Shown: one piece after another, positions 1 to 13,700 of the stretch
How positions within the stretch are numbered: position 1 is the stretch's first letter
Layout: each line of letters starts with the position of its first letter
Assembly: GCA_016859345.1 (NCBI GenBank)
Contig: CM029129.1
Coordinates: 717,501-781,500 of the forward strand
Direction: 5' to 3'
Length of the DNA: 64,000 nt
Origin: Istiophorus platypterus
Taxonomy: Eukaryota; Chordata; Actinopteri; Istiophoriformes; Istiophoridae
Position numbers and translations under genes: made by a program
The notes under the pieces: model-generated
What the model was told of the DNA's origin: nothing
The model's input: only the letters and a program-made list of their open reading frames with translations
The model's database searches: none

Positions 1-3000
1 GTATTTAAAGTACATACTGTATTTGGTTCTTCTCTTCCCATTAGGAGGTTACAGGCATTTTAGTATTCATCATACCTCAAAGAAAACTACAAAAAAAATC
101 CAAATCCTGTTATTTTAAATACAGAAGTCTTTACTCTTCCCAATTCTTCCAGGAAAAATTGTGTAAAAATTGAAAATGTATAGGCACATACACCATATGG
201 TCCTCCTTTTCCTGATCTTCCATGTCATCGAATTACTTAGCTTGTGAAATTGTGCATTCAGGAAACCTCAAATTTTCAGACAATATTGAGAGTCAGCCTC
301 TACATACATATTTCCATTTGATGAACATCAGATCTTCTGGTGCTGGAGCTCCATCGTTGCATGGTATAACAATGGTCTGTCCATACAAAGCAGTCACACT
401 TTCTGCACCCCACACTGCAATAGAAAAGACAGCAGACTGTTACTATTATGAATAAGAAATATATTGTACTATCATGAGACCCACTGATGAAAGCCACAGT
501 CTTGACTGCTTGTTTTAGTCACACGTGCGCATAAACAGTGCCAGTTTTTTCCGAGTGCTGTCTGTTTGGAGCCTGATTGACTAATCTGGGATCAAGAGGT
601 GAGCATGTAGTGCTCTTCCCAAGTGCTTGCGGGATTCACACTTTTATCTTATTATGAGCAGTCATAGATCACTTGGCATTGGCACAGAAGGAACAGAAGA
701 GTAAAACAAGATATATGGATCATATCCCTATGATGCCTCTGATCTTGTGATTTTCTAACACCTTGAAGGAGATTGTGGTTAAAGTGGGCACCTCTTCCCA
801 AGTATGAGAGTCCTGAAATGGAACTGCATGAACAAAGTGAACAAAAATTCACAGCACTAAGTTTTCACTCGAATTTCCTGTCATCCACATTTCAAACATT
901 CCTCCCATTAAGTTCGATGGTAGAAGTGTGAGAGGGCTTTGCGGGTCAAGCTAAGTGCTCCCTGTGCTCAGCAAATCCACTACAAGAACATTTCGTCTGT
1001 CCACAAGGGCGAACTGAGGTGGAGTGGTTGCTACTGTGGCACAGCCCAGTCATGTGTAGCATGGGAGGAGGAAGAAAAGTGGTGGAGTGAAGATGGATGG
1101 ATGGAGGTCGGCACAAAGTGGAGGAACACTAAGGTCTTTATGCTTCAACACTTTCTCTTTGAGCATTTTGCTAAATAAGCTAAACAAAAAGCAGTTCAAA
1201 TTCGGATCAATCCGGAGTGATGAGGACACATAAAGCACAGGTAAAGCTACAAACTGAAGAGGTTTCTTATGCTCAAGCCAAGCCTGAGGCTTGTCTTTTC
1301 AAACTTCCACTCTGAGCTGACTTTTACTAATATCAAATCTTTAACTACAGTTGCAACAGGTATCCATTTCTAGTAAAAGTTTATAGTACAGTCAGTAATA
1401 ATGCAAAATATCAAAACAAACCACAAATAAAAAAAAACACAATGCTTCAATTAAAAGGAAATATTACTCTTTCTGCCATCAGTAACTTAGAATTTACAAA
1501 TAGGTCAAATTTCGTAATTTACCAAATTCATTCTAATGAAAACACAAATTTTCGCTAATGTCTTTTCATTACTGAATGGATTACGGTTTTTACACTTAAG
1601 ACCACACCTTAAGACAACAATCTTTTCTTTTTCGTGAGGATAGTTTGTTAGGTAAATAGTGATAGTTTCTCCAATCTCCTCACAGGATTTCTGGAGCTTA
1701 GCCAGAGTGACCATCAGGTTCTTATTATGGAGGCCACTGTGCTCTTAGGAACCTTTGCTGCAGCAGAAATGTTTGTAGCCTTTCCCAGATCTGTGTCTCA
1801 ACACAATTCTGTCTCTGAGCTGTGCAGGCAGTTCCTTCGACCTCATTGCTTGGTTTTTGCTCTGATATGCATTGTCAGCTATGAGACCTTATATAGACAA
1901 TGACTGCAGGTGGACTCCAGTCAAGGTGTAGAAAGATCTCACAAATGATCTAGAGAAATGGAAGGCTCCTGAGCGAAATTTAGAGTATCACAGCAAACGG
2001 TCTGAACACTTATGTCAACATGCTATTTCAGTTTTTTGTTTTTTATAAATTAGAAAAAAAATTCCAAAATTCTGTTATTGCTTTTTCATTAGGGGTATTG
2101 AGTTCAGATTAACAAATGTTTTTTTTTCTTTTTAGGATTTAAGCAAAAAGCTGCAACAAAATGACAAAAATTGAAAGGGTCTCATTACTTTTCAAATGCA
2201 CATACTGTAGATGCACAATGTACGCTCATCTATTTTCACAATATTACTCATAAGCCCCTACAGGTCCTATTCAGCTTTTATTTAATTTTTTTATGGATAT
2301 GATATCTCTATCTAAGTTTATGTGCATCCATCCACAAATACAGATTGCAGCAGTAATCATTTAATATATCACATGCTCACCAATTATGTCATTTGACATT
2401 TCTCCATCTCTGCATAATATAATTAATAATGACAATTTTGAATAGTGGTTCTATTTACTCACAAGACACATCCAGCATTGTTTGAATGTTTAAAAGAAAC
2501 ACATCAATTGTGTAAAGTTTCAATAACATAAAGCATCACTGAGGTTTTTTTTTTCACATTTCAAAGAAGTTTAACAAACAGCTAGAGGTATACTAGGCAT
2601 TTCCTTGGAAAAGTCCTCAAATCCTCTGCTTATAGTATGGAATAAACAAAAGAAGTTATATAATGCTCATGTAAGCATTAGACTAAGACCACTTTTTACA
2701 GAAGCATAAGACTAACCATCAGAAACTCCAAAAATATATTGAATGTCGCAGTATAGAGGGAGGATGTGGAGAAAAACAAATTCAATCCACACAAAATATT
2801 AGTATTCTCATGGACAAAATTGGCCAATACCTGATCACATATCTGCCCACCCTGCATGAACAGCCAAACAACATGTGCATCAGTATCTGAGTTAACCAGA
2901 GAGATTGTTTTTGCCAGTGTATCAGTACCTATCTGCATGACAGTCAGCTTTCTAAAAATGGCAGCTTGTTTTAGGGGAAAGCAGTTATCCTGCTGTCTGT

Positions 3001-3560
3001 TCACACCAGTGTGTCAATAGCATATGCAGATAGAACGAGATGTTTACACTTCACCCCCACAATGTCTGTTACCAGATATATACTGCAGACTTCCTCTCAA
3101 CAGGCCTCAGGCCTGCTTCCCACCTAACATGAGTCCTGAGTCATGGCATCGCTGTTGTATAGAGCAACAACCCATAAAATGTTTACAACCCAGCTCTCAG
3201 TGTACTCTTCATGACAAGTAATCCAAACTAGATGTGTAAAATGGGTGCAGTGCCTTTTATAAAAACATTTCCTATCCATTCCATATGATACATGTAGTTA
3301 AGACTTTATTATTAAGTGTACTTTATAGCTTCAAATATGGATGTTGCTGCAAAGAAGCTAAAAATCTTAAAATGTGGCTGCTCCACACACATCATCAGCC
3401 TGGCAGCAAAAAAGACCCATAAAATTGGCATGGTTTCCAGTTGGACACCCAAGATTAGTGTCACCAATTCAGTATCCGGCGAAATATGAAATATGGTCAC
3501 AATCTGCCCTTCTGAGTTATGGGGTTGAATAACCCAAAAAGTGTTTTTTGGAGAACATTA
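1..3560. other. noncoding, no recognisable gene
   Basis: AT-rich sequence with only short, chance-like frames. It would lie inside intron 1 of the alcam-like gene. I see no exon, RNA gene or clear repeat. Confidence 0.5.
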
Positions 3561-3569
3561 TGATGTCAA

Positions 3570-4045
3570 GTATGAAGTTTGCCTTTCACCTTTTTGATTT
3601 AAAATGTCATCTCTTCATCATTTTGAACCTTCAAGACATCAGTGTGAAATTGTGTCAGAATTAGCATTTGAATACTTGAGTTATGGCCAAAAACATGTTT
3701 TCTGAGGGGTCACAGTGACCTTGACCTTTGATCTTCACCATAAACTCTAATCAGTTCATCCTGTAGTCCAAGTGAATGTTTTGTGCCAGATGTTATGAAA
3801 TTACCTCCAGGCATACTTTATATCATGTTTACAAGAGACTCCGACCTTTGACCATTAACCAGTAAAACTGAATCAATTCATTCTTGAGTCCAAGTGAAAA
3901 TTTGAGGAACATTTTTTTAAGAAACACCAACCTAGATATCTTAAAATTGTTCCTGAGCCATTGCATTCACAAGAGTGGGAAAGACAGACAAACCAAAAAC
4001 ATTATGCCTCCAACAATGCCTGTCGCCGGTAAGAAGGCATAAAAA
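3570..4045. repeat. dispersed teleost repeat with internal duplicated units
   Basis: The stretch has the make-up of a widespread fish repeat: GGTCACAGTGACCTTGACCT, 'AATCAGTTCATCCTGTAGTC' and a second version of the same unit ('AATCAATTCATTCTTGAGTC', then CAAGTG), ending ATGCCTCCAACAATGCCTGT followed by CGCCGG and GGCATAAAAA. The two internal copies are about 130 bases apart. It has no coding capacity and I do not know its class. Confidence 0.6.
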
Positions 4046-5565
4046 GTCACTCACATACAGTACTTTCATTCACCAGTCAGAGTTTACCAACATCTGAATC
4101 AAAATGTATTGATTTTTTTTGCTAGTGTTAGTTTTAAGTGTTAAACTTTGTATAAATAATAGCTAAGGTTGTTTTCAAGTCGAACAGTTCAGAGAAATAC
4201 TTGCAAAGATTTGAAACCAAGTTTTGAGGGGCTTTATAGGAAAGTGAAAATGGTGCACATAAAACTGAGTCAGCATGTTTTTATCAGACTCACTAACAAG
4301 ACATGTTACTGTTGGTCTGAAAAATTTAAATCTTAGGTAAATTGATATGCACAGCGAAGAATCAGAGACATCTCAAAACGTTTTATCAGATACCCTGCTC
4401 ACTGCTACATGAGCCTCTATCCAGCTAAATCTATCTGCATCTCCACTGGTCACACTGATTTTAATCTGCCTTTATCTCAGGAACACTGAAGTAGCTTAAA
4501 AATTACATTTTTCCTGGTGAATGTTACCTGGGTCACCTGTCCATTACATTACATGTCATGACTTCCATGTATTAAAATCAAAAATCAGTTTTTCATACAT
4601 GAATGTCAATTTGTCACATGGGCTCCTTGACAGACTGTTCATAATACTTATAAGTACATACTTTACACCCTTTTTAATGGGGACAGTATAGCTCACTTCT
4701 CTGTAGGTCAAACCAATCCTCCTGGCAATACTGAATCAATTTCCAAGAACTGAGTCCTTTATCTTCTTCTGCCGGCAGCATTATGTTTTTCTGATTCCTG
4801 AGCAAAGAGTGTACAACTTAATTCAGGGGCTCTATTACCATTACTTAATAAATGCATCCAAACTCATTGTGTTAGTTAAAGATTTTTGAATTGCAAACAT
4901 AACTCAAATGGGTTGTGGTGGCACAATAATATTGGTAATTACTACAACATACATTCATTAATAAAAAATGAAAATTCAAGCTTTGGTGCCAACAAATTTT
5001 GTTGGATCTTTGATATTTTTCAGTCTTTTTTTAAAATGTGCAGGGTTAGCTCACAGTTAGTATGCTGATTTGATATTTTAGAAACACAGTAAAGGTCAGT
5101 TTCATTTTAAACCATTTCTTATGTCCAAAGAAACATCTGGTCTCCCTGTGACTTTTGTAGAGATATTATGCTATACCCTCTAACACTGGTTGAATCTCTT
5201 GTACCTAAAACAAGTCCTCCAGCCTACATGATTACATTGGTAAAGTTTTCCCTATTCTCAAACACAGGAGTGTCTCCTGAGATAGTGCCCCCGCAGCATG
5301 GTTAGGTTTATCAAACAGTCAAAGTTTCCTTAGGTTTAGGCCTTGGTGCAAAACTCCTTCTTTAGACTTAGAAAATGTTTCGTTTTGAATAAGTGCTTCC
5401 TACAATAATACAATATAGACAAACATACAATAATAAACACACAGTTAAGGTTGTGGAACGGTCAAGAATATAAGAGTTTACAATAATTATTGGTTTCACA
5501 TGGAAAATGAATGGTCACCTATGTGAAAGTCTTGTGTTTTGTCTAACCATCCATTAATCCTGACC

Positions 5566-5680
5566 CCCATACAACATGAATTTTGTTGCTCTATATATTA
5601 TATCATCTGACTTCCTCCTTTGCTCCGGTCGTAATTACTATGGCCACTAGAGGTCACCTAACAATAAAACGTTGTATGGG
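5566..5680. repeat. short inverted-repeat unit, MITE-like
   Basis: CCCATACAAC at 5566-5575 is exactly inverted as GTTGTATGGG at 5671-5680, bounding 115 bases with no coding capacity. The terminal repeats are short and I see no clear target duplication, so mobile origin is a guess. Confidence 0.3.
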
Positions 5681-8434
5681 TTGTAATAAGCTGCATGCAC
5701 AGATGACCAACAGGCTTGTATTTTACAGGAATGAAGTCAATGTATCTAACATATAAACCCGTCACAAACCATTTCTTTAGTTTCATTTACTTGTCTCCTA
5801 CATTGTATATTCTAAGAGTTTAATAGTCTTAAGAATTTTAATCCAGTCTTTAGGCAGATAAATGTGAAGGTGTGTAAAGACATAACATTAATTTTGTTTC
5901 AGGGTGAATCTCCTACAATATGTCTCATGCAGGGAACAAGATATAATGTTGAAATTTCTGGACATACTTCTTAGGTATGTTAATTAACTTGCAATATCAT
6001 CCATGGCTGTCATCATGATTGCAAAATAAATATCTAAAATAATATTTTACAAAAATCATGTAATCTTATTTTTCATTTTGGACTGTCTTTTTTTTCCCTC
6101 GAGATGCTGATTTCGCTCTGAGGGATGCTAGGTTGAACCTTGAGGGAATTGGGATAAGTCTCATTCTGGATACAAGGACAGCACTTGAAGAGAACAATCC
6201 TGTACCATCTGCAGGGTCCCTCACCAAAGCCAAAGCTACACCTCTGAATTACTCTTTAAGGCTACAGCCAAGCTGTTAGGGTCATTTGCAGGATGGGCCA
6301 GCCTGCTGGAACTTAACAGATAATTTTTCACCAGCTCAAACAGCAGTCAAGCACCCATATACAAGTTAACGCATATGTCAATATCTGCGAATGGCACCAT
6401 CTGTATCAATTTGACATTAAGCTAAAGGGAACACAATTAATTTGGCAGACTGAACCGAAATGTCAATGTATACCTCCTATATTGGCTCTAATTAACAACC
6501 CTCATTTATTTTAACACCATACACGGTATACCAAAAGGACCTATTTGATTGGCAGGAAGATGGACATTGTTTCTTTCAAGTATAATTTGTCTTGCTACAA
6601 AAAATTAAAATATTACTAAAGCTTTTCCTTTTATACATTAACAATATAGTTAGGCCTTTCATTGTGTAACTGAGGATAATTATTTATCTTAAGTCCATGG
6701 AAGCCCCATGTCTTCACCTAAATGTTGTCCAGATAAAGTCCTTGAGACATAAATTCCCTGTATTATTTAACAAGAACACAAAGCCTTCTTTAAAACAACA
6801 ACGTAAACTACATTTTAGCACACCCCATGCCCAGGAATAATTGATTTCACATAGTTTTTTTACGTGGCATTTCAGCTCAAGTAAGTGTTATAAACATGTA
6901 TGTTGTTTATAATAACACAATATAATACAATACAATACTCATAAACGATATATTGAGTTCAAAGTCAACGGTGTATCTACACAATCTGTATTTAGAATTC
7001 TACAATAAGGAGAGGGATTTCTTTTTCTGTCACATGTTTGTGGTTTGAAAGCAAATCATGTTTATGGAAATGACAGAGGAATACATTTTAATAGTGGACT
7101 GTACTCATTGTTCTGGGTGGGAGTTGCAAAAACACTGTCTTAAAACCTGTCCAATCACCACACACAGAGTATCAAAACCAAGTCAAGCTAGCTAGCTAAT
7201 CACAGCTTTTTTTATGGTAAAAAATGCATGGAGGAGATTTGAACACAAATAAGGGTGCCTTAGATGTTCCTGAATGTTATAAAAACCATAAAATCCTCTA
7301 CAGCTGAAGATATTCTTGAGGTTGAAATTTCTCATGTAGACAATCACAAGTCATGAAACCAGGCTACATTTGCATTACAAATTTGAGTTACACAATAAAA
7401 TCATTTTTTTTTAAAAGTAGCATAGTGCGGCAGAGGCTGAATTCTAATAGCCCCAGCCACCCCATTTCCCCCCTGCCCTTACTTGTTTGACATATTTTTC
7501 TCTATTTCACACACTAAGTTTGCTGCATTCCAGCACAGGCTGTCAATGTGGAATCTGCTCAGGGGTACGCTCACCTGTAAAAACTGACAGCTAAAGATTT
7601 TAAACACCATCCCTGCATACTGAGACAACCTTAATTAAAAAATAATGCAAACAGATCCTTTTTGATATGGTGTTGATGAGGGAATAGTAATGAAAATAAA
7701 GTCTCAGTACACGTAACATATGAACAAATGGGAACACAGACAGTCTTAAAATCTCCTTTGTTTACTTTTTATATTATTAAAATCTGACCCAGTGCTGCCA
7801 CTATAGAGAAACCAAAGGTTCCTTTTGGCAAGACACCTCAGGTTTTATGACAGGAGAAAACAATCTGCTAACAGTCAGTATTACTTCTCTTTGCCACCTG
7901 GAAATAAAAAACAAGGACAAGGCCATTGACTTGGGGTGTGGATGTCAGAACAGGCCTGGTGAGTCCCAGTGGATTCCTCTGCGTTTGAGAGTCTAAATTA
8001 CTACCTATGACCACCAGCATGCCCTTAAACAGACATGCTTTATTTAGGCAGACATCTGCTTTGTCTTTCTCACATACACATTCATATAAAGTTATGCCAA
8101 CAAGTCATATACCTCTTTAAAACACTTTCATTGATTTACTGAGCAGTTCTAATAGCAATTACCTCCTCTATGTTAATTCAGTCCCACACCCTCCAAAATG
8201 CACTCTCCAGAACTTCCTAGTAAAGCTGCTAGTGTTATTACAATGTTTAAAAGTAACCGACCTGTGAATGCACTCAATCCATGAAAGTGAAGAAAAACAG
8301 AGAAGTAGAAAGTAGTATGGCAATGACTAAAAGTCTGGCAATGACTAAAAGAGAACGGGCTAGATAGAAAATACAGTGGACATGACAGCAGACATGCGGT
8401 AGTTCATGGGTATTTATTTTTGTTTGTGAGTGCG

Positions 8435-8476
8435 TAATCATGCATGTGCACTGTGCACTAATCATGCATGTGCACT
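8435..8476. repeat. direct duplication of an 18-base TAATCATGCATGTGCACT unit
   Basis: Copies at 8435-8452 and 8459-8476, identical, 24 bases start to start. Each contains TAAT and ATGCAT cores of the sort bound by homeodomain and POU proteins; function unproven. Confidence 0.8.
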
Positions 8477-8583
8477 TGAAATGAAAGTTCAGCTCTGACT
8501 CTAACAGGAGTTTTTATCATATATATTTCTGGTGTGTATGAATGTGGATGTGTGTACTATAAAACAAACACATTTTCAATTTG

Positions 8584-8608
8584 AACAGTTAAAACTGTTT
8601 TAACTGTT
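8584..8608. repeat. 25-base near-perfect palindrome
   Basis: AACAGTTAAAAC, one T, then GTTTTAACTGTT: 12-base arms around a single central base. Confidence 0.85.
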
Positions 8609-9124
8609 AAGGCAAGTTTTGCTCTGCAATTCAGAGTCTGTGTGCTCTGTGAATTGTATTTGAGGTAAGCTGACCACACCAGCATTCTTATTGCATTTTA
8701 CATTAAGAGAAAAAAAACTAAGCAAGAAGATATTAAACACAATTAAGTGCTTAAATTGCATATTAATCTATGTTTTTTTCTCTGTAAAGTTAAACAGAAG
8801 AAATGTAAAGGTACTTTGACATAAATTTGGGCTGTAAAAATAAAAAATTGATAAGTGCAGAATGGGTTTTAGGTGTAGTGATAGTGCTGTATATAACTTC
8901 TCACACCAGCAAATTATGAAAGCAAGCAGAGTTGTCCAATTTAAAGGATAATTGCGGTGCTTTTAAACCTGGGCCTTATTCTTCTTTTTGCGTCAAAATG
9001 ATTTATAGGGACAAAAATGTTTGGAATTAGTCCAATAAAGCAAATATACATAGCAAGAATGCTAACTGGTAACTGCAAAATGGCTGCAATTTATTTAAAA
9101 GGGAAATTTTTCTTCATTAAAGTA

Positions 9125-10711
9125 CAGCTGCAATCAGAAATATTCAACCCCTCAAAGATTTTAAGGATTTATCAATTAAAATTTTCTAAAAGAGCAAGAT
9201 TCTGCTTCAGATGACTTCTTTATGAGTTGAGTGATTCATAAAATCAACACAGGAAATGCATGATGTAGTATTTGTGTGTTACAACAGTATAATTTGTTAA
9301 GATAGCCGTGTCACAATTATTCAACCCCTATATAATACTGTTGTTTTCAAAGCTGTCTGACAGTTTTTATGGCCTTAAGTGGAGTTGAAACCTAATTAAG
9401 CCTTTGAGAACTATATAATGATCCTCCATTTGCTTAAGCTGTGATGCGTATAACCCCACCTTGAAGGTATTCAAGGTGAGTTGCAATCATGAGAAAGACA
9501 AAGGAGCTTCCCCAAAAGCTGAGAAAGGAGTTTATTTCATCACAACTGAAAGAACCTTGGCTATAAGAAGATTTAAAAAAAAAAAAAAAGGTTCCAAGAG
9601 ACACCATTGGTTGCAAAATAAGGAAGTTTAAAACTTCTGGAACAGCTGCAAACCTGCCTGGCCGTGGAAGAAAGCCACAAGGGCCCTTAGCAACTTAGTC
9701 AGAACAACTAAGAGAAACCCTTGTGTGACTGCAAGACACTTACAGGATGACCTGATGAAGGCTGGTACAGGTGCTTCAGTGCCAACTGTAAGACATGCAC
9801 TGAATAAACAGGGACTTCATGGCCGGATTCCAAGAAGCACTCAACTCTTGACCACAAGGAACATCAAAAGTTGACTAGAATATGCCAGGAGGAATTTGGA
9901 TAAGATTACAGAGGGAGATGGTTCTATGGACTGATGAAACCAGGCTGGAACTGTTTGGACATATGGACCAGCGCTATGTCTGGCGTGCGAAAGGCCAGGC
10001 TTATGACCAGAAGAATACCATCCCCAAGGTCAAGCATGGAGGTGGCTCATTGATGATGTGGGGCTGTTTATCTGCGGCAGGAACTGGCAATCTTGATTGT
10101 GTACCTGGCATCGTGGATTCCCAGAAATACCAGGCCATTTTAAAGAGGAAGATTATGCCTTCTGTTGACAAATTAAACCTTGGTGATCATTGGACTTTCC
10201 AGCAAGACAATGATCTCAAGCACACCTCCAAGACAACCAAAGCTTGGTTGAGAAAATGATCCTGGAACATCCTGGAGTGGCCTTCTCAGTCACCAGATTT
10301 AAATCTGACTGATAATTTTTGGTGGGAGTTAAAGAAGGCAGTTGCAGCACGGAAGCCATCAAACATCACTGAGGTAGAGGCTTTCGCACGTGAAGAATGG
10401 GCAAAGATTCCAATCCAAAGGTGTAAGAAGCTTGTCAGCACTTACTGAAAAAATTTGTTAGAAGTTATAAAAGCTAAAGGATGCGCCACAAAGTACTGAA
10501 GCTGGGGGTTGAATAATACTGCACATGTGTTAAGAGTTATATTTTTCATTTGAACTTCAAAGTTAAGTCAACGTCTGTTGTCAAAATAACTCATATGTAT
10601 CAATAAATATTTTTTGTTGTTCAATGAGGTTATGTCATTGTCATTATTTTTCTTCCAGATCACTATAATGTCTTCTGTGGTGAGGGGGTTCAATATTTCT
10701 GATTTCAACTG
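9125..10711 (+). mobile_element. Tc1-like DNA transposon, nearly full length (1587 bp), IR/DR type
   Basis: Terminal inverted repeats start CAGCTGCAATCAGAAATATT at 9125 and, on the other strand, CAGTTGAAATCAGAAATATT from 10711. Both ends are flanked by TA (9123-9124 and 10712-10713), the target duplication of the family. Each end has a second, inner copy of the ATTCAACCCC core (about 9317-9328 and, inverted, about 10505-10515), giving the IR/DR layout of fish Tc1 elements. The 1.59 kb length is typical. The transposase inside is broken (separate entry). It lies in the presumed first intron of the alcam-like gene. Confidence 0.93.
9489..10499 (+). pseudogene. Tc1-like transposase, inactivated
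   Basis: Translation begins MRKTKELPQKLRKEF and soon hits a stop. A long A-run (about 9573-9587), further stops near 9694-9730 and a frame change near 9890-9925 follow. The best open piece, 9882-10259, carries the first catalytic Asp (WTDETRLELFG), the GGG-rich KHGGGSLMMWGC and the second Asp (FQQDNDLKHTSK). A TGA at 10257-10259 interrupts the frame, which then continues through SPDLNLTDNFWWELK to RCKKLVSTY. The family's third acidic residue is Glu in the P-I-E-N motif; here the motif reads L-T-D-N. Such enzymes cut and paste the element; this copy cannot make one. Confidence 0.93.
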
Positions 10712-10713
10712 TA

Positions 10714-13700
10714 CATCCAAGAAAACTGCATGTTTTTGCCATCGACAGGTTAAGATTGTTATAAGTGTCTGCCAACATTATTGATAGGATTCCTACAGGA
10801 ATAGATGTGTCCAACATCGAACACAAGTCCCACTCAAGGTGAAGTCTCCATCTGAAATCACGGGAGGTGATTTGTAGCAGGATGACAATAGTGTAAACAT
10901 GAGTGAGAGTTAGAGAGAGCTGTCTGGGGAAGAGTGGAGTAACGTTACAGAGTTGAAGTACAGAAAAATTAACTTACTGCTATCTAAAAGATTTAAAAAG
11001 AACAACAATGGTTCATGTTTTTCCATTTCTGAATAGTGACCACAAAACAATGCGCCACACTTTCGGGGACAGGGACATGCTGAGATTGTGTCTAGTTGTG
11101 CTAAAAATGGATGAAAACTCTCCTGTCTGTATATATCAACAGTGGACAATATTGCTATTAATCAATTTTGGACTCATTTTTAAACCTTTTTTTTCCTCTT
11201 AATAATTTACATCACCATTTTTAATTGTGGAATGGAAACTATGGGGCCAGGGTGCCTAAGTAGAGCACTTAGGGCATAATCATCTGTCTGGTCTTCAAAG
11301 TAAGTGCATTCTACCATCAAGTTTGCAGTGTGATGCATTATGAATGCATATAAGCACAACAAGGCCCTTCAGGGGTGGTCGTGCAAGGGTACCATCCAGG
11401 GGATGAAAGGTGTTGTAATGGCAAGTCTCTGGGATGGGGGAGAGATTGCTGGCTTACACTAGTCATGAATGGCTTTGCATATCACAGTGTTGATCAGCTA
11501 TCTCTCCCTGATTATTATGGATAATTATGGAACAGTCTTATTAGCAGTTGTTGGATAAGTGCTACAGCCCCCTCATCCAACATATACATACACACATGAA
11601 CACAACCTCCATTTCACAAGCTAAGATAATTGGATATTCTATTCGAAATGGAGGACAGGCTCCTCAAAATGCAAAAACCATTGGCCCTAAGTCTGGACTT
11701 TTAGTAATTTATAATCTAGTATTGCACAATATGCGAAGAGGGGCCTGACATCAGGAATTGTGACATTGAACATTTTTGGAGCTGCAATATGTTATCTTTC
11801 CTCATGTTATACAATGAACATACCACCGGTACCATACACATTTTGACCACCATTTAAGAAAAATTGCTCTCAGCCTTCTAATTAAACTATACAGTCAAAC
11901 TGTTTTTTGTAATCTGATGGATACATTTCTGGGCTGAATTATAATATTTTTTTTGAGTTGAGTTAAAGAACAAATAACCTGTGGATTGGCTGCTAGATTT
12001 GTTGCAATGAGATATTATTTTAAAAGGTCTTCAGGCCACTCAATCAAATCATTACAAATAGTCAACCCTTTTCAAAGTTATGTAACTCTGAGTCATGTTA
12101 CAAAATTATACCTTCATAAGAAACTGGCCTCTAGAAGGAATGACACATTTTATCCCAAACGTATCTCTCCTTCCATTTTCCAGCCACCCCAGCAGTGGAA
12201 AATGCACTGCTATAGGAGAGGGAAAGAAAGAACAATAGAGAGGGTTAGTGTGTGTACAATAATGATGCCACAGGTTGCATGGGTACACTGCCAGATGGCA
12301 CACCTCTCACATGGTCCTGGAAATTCAATACATAAACGGTGTTCCCATAGTTGATAGGCTAAAAAAGATAAACCAACCTGAACATAGAAAATGAAAGGAT
12401 GCGGTAAAACCAGAGTGAAATGGCATTCTTTTTGTCTAATTTTCTAACTAAAACAAAAAAAAAGTATTTCCCTAGAGGCTTCAACTCAAACATCCATTCA
12501 CACAGACAGTTTCTTTTGCAGATGCATGCACTTCATCTGGACTCTAACTGGGCACAATTTCAGAACAGCTCACAGCCTGCAGCTCCTGTTAAAGATTCTC
12601 CCAACACTGCAGGTGTTACAGTGCAGCCTTATCATTGCCTGGCTGCCCTATGCTTTAGTCTACCATCCTTTTTTGTCTCTCCTGTCCATTTTTAAACCAA
12701 GTTTTATGAGTAAATTTTTTTGCGTTTTATGAGTAAATGCTTTGATCCAGTCCCAATCCCTAGCCTCACTGCTTGAAAACTTAAAATGAGAGAAAATTGA
12801 CTGACAGCTTATAATCCCCTCCTTTTGCATGATCTAATACACACACACCTTAGAACATGGCTTCTCCTCATCTGCCATTAAACAAAAATCATGCACAAAA
12901 CAATAAGCTTTTTCTTTGGTATTAGGTTTAGAGGCAGCTGGACAGACAGACAAGGTAAGTTGAAGGGAGTGATAAAGCAGAACTTTTTGTGTTTGCTTTC
13001 GCCTTTCAGCACTGAAAAGCAGACAAGGGACACACTGACACACACTTAGCATAGTTAGCACTCCCCTGGGCCTAACACTATCTTGGCAGTTTCCCATTTT
13101 TTTTTAGGGGGTGTGAGTGTGTGGAAGGGGATTTTGGTAGTTTCCTTATCTAAATAATGACCTGGAATTTTTAAATACGCCTTTTGTCGCAGTATACCAA
13201 TGTTGTGGCTATTTAGACTTTTGAAGAGGCTCTACTAAACAATCAAGTTGTCCATATGTCAGAACTATTAAATTTAAGCCCTAGCTATCATGAAGCTGAA
13301 ATACAGCAAACCATAATTATCTGTGCTTTAGAAATAAAGGAGTCAAAACAAATCTCTGTTGTTTCTCACATGTAACACCAGTGGTTGGTGCTACATTTTC
13401 TTTGTGCCAAGGACATGAACAGGGATGTAAGGGTGGCTATGGCCTTGACTTGTTGCTACATTAAGTCAGAGTAGGGGACCAAAAAAATCAGCACAGCTTT
13501 GCTACAAATCATCATGGCCTGACATACCAGGAATGTAAGTTATGGCACAGCAACAGGACTGGAGGTCATGAACATTCACGTTTTCATTCCTCCATTCTTT
13601 TCATCACAAACACCTGCCACCTGCTGAAAACCTCTTGCTATTCCCAAAGTAAATAATTTATGGGTTAACTTTGCCAGGGAGAAAATGTTTTATGAATCTT

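Larger units (their letters stand above)
4046..9122. other. noncoding AT-rich stretch
   Basis: No exon recognised. Holds a small inverted-repeat unit (5566-5680), a duplicated 18-mer (8435-8476) and a 25-base palindrome (8584-8608), each listed separately. Confidence 0.5.

Noticed and set aside
9882..10259. A host gene encoding a transposase-like protein
   Set aside because: It is the middle of a Tc1 transposase, flanked by the element's terminal repeats, with stops and a frame change on both sides.
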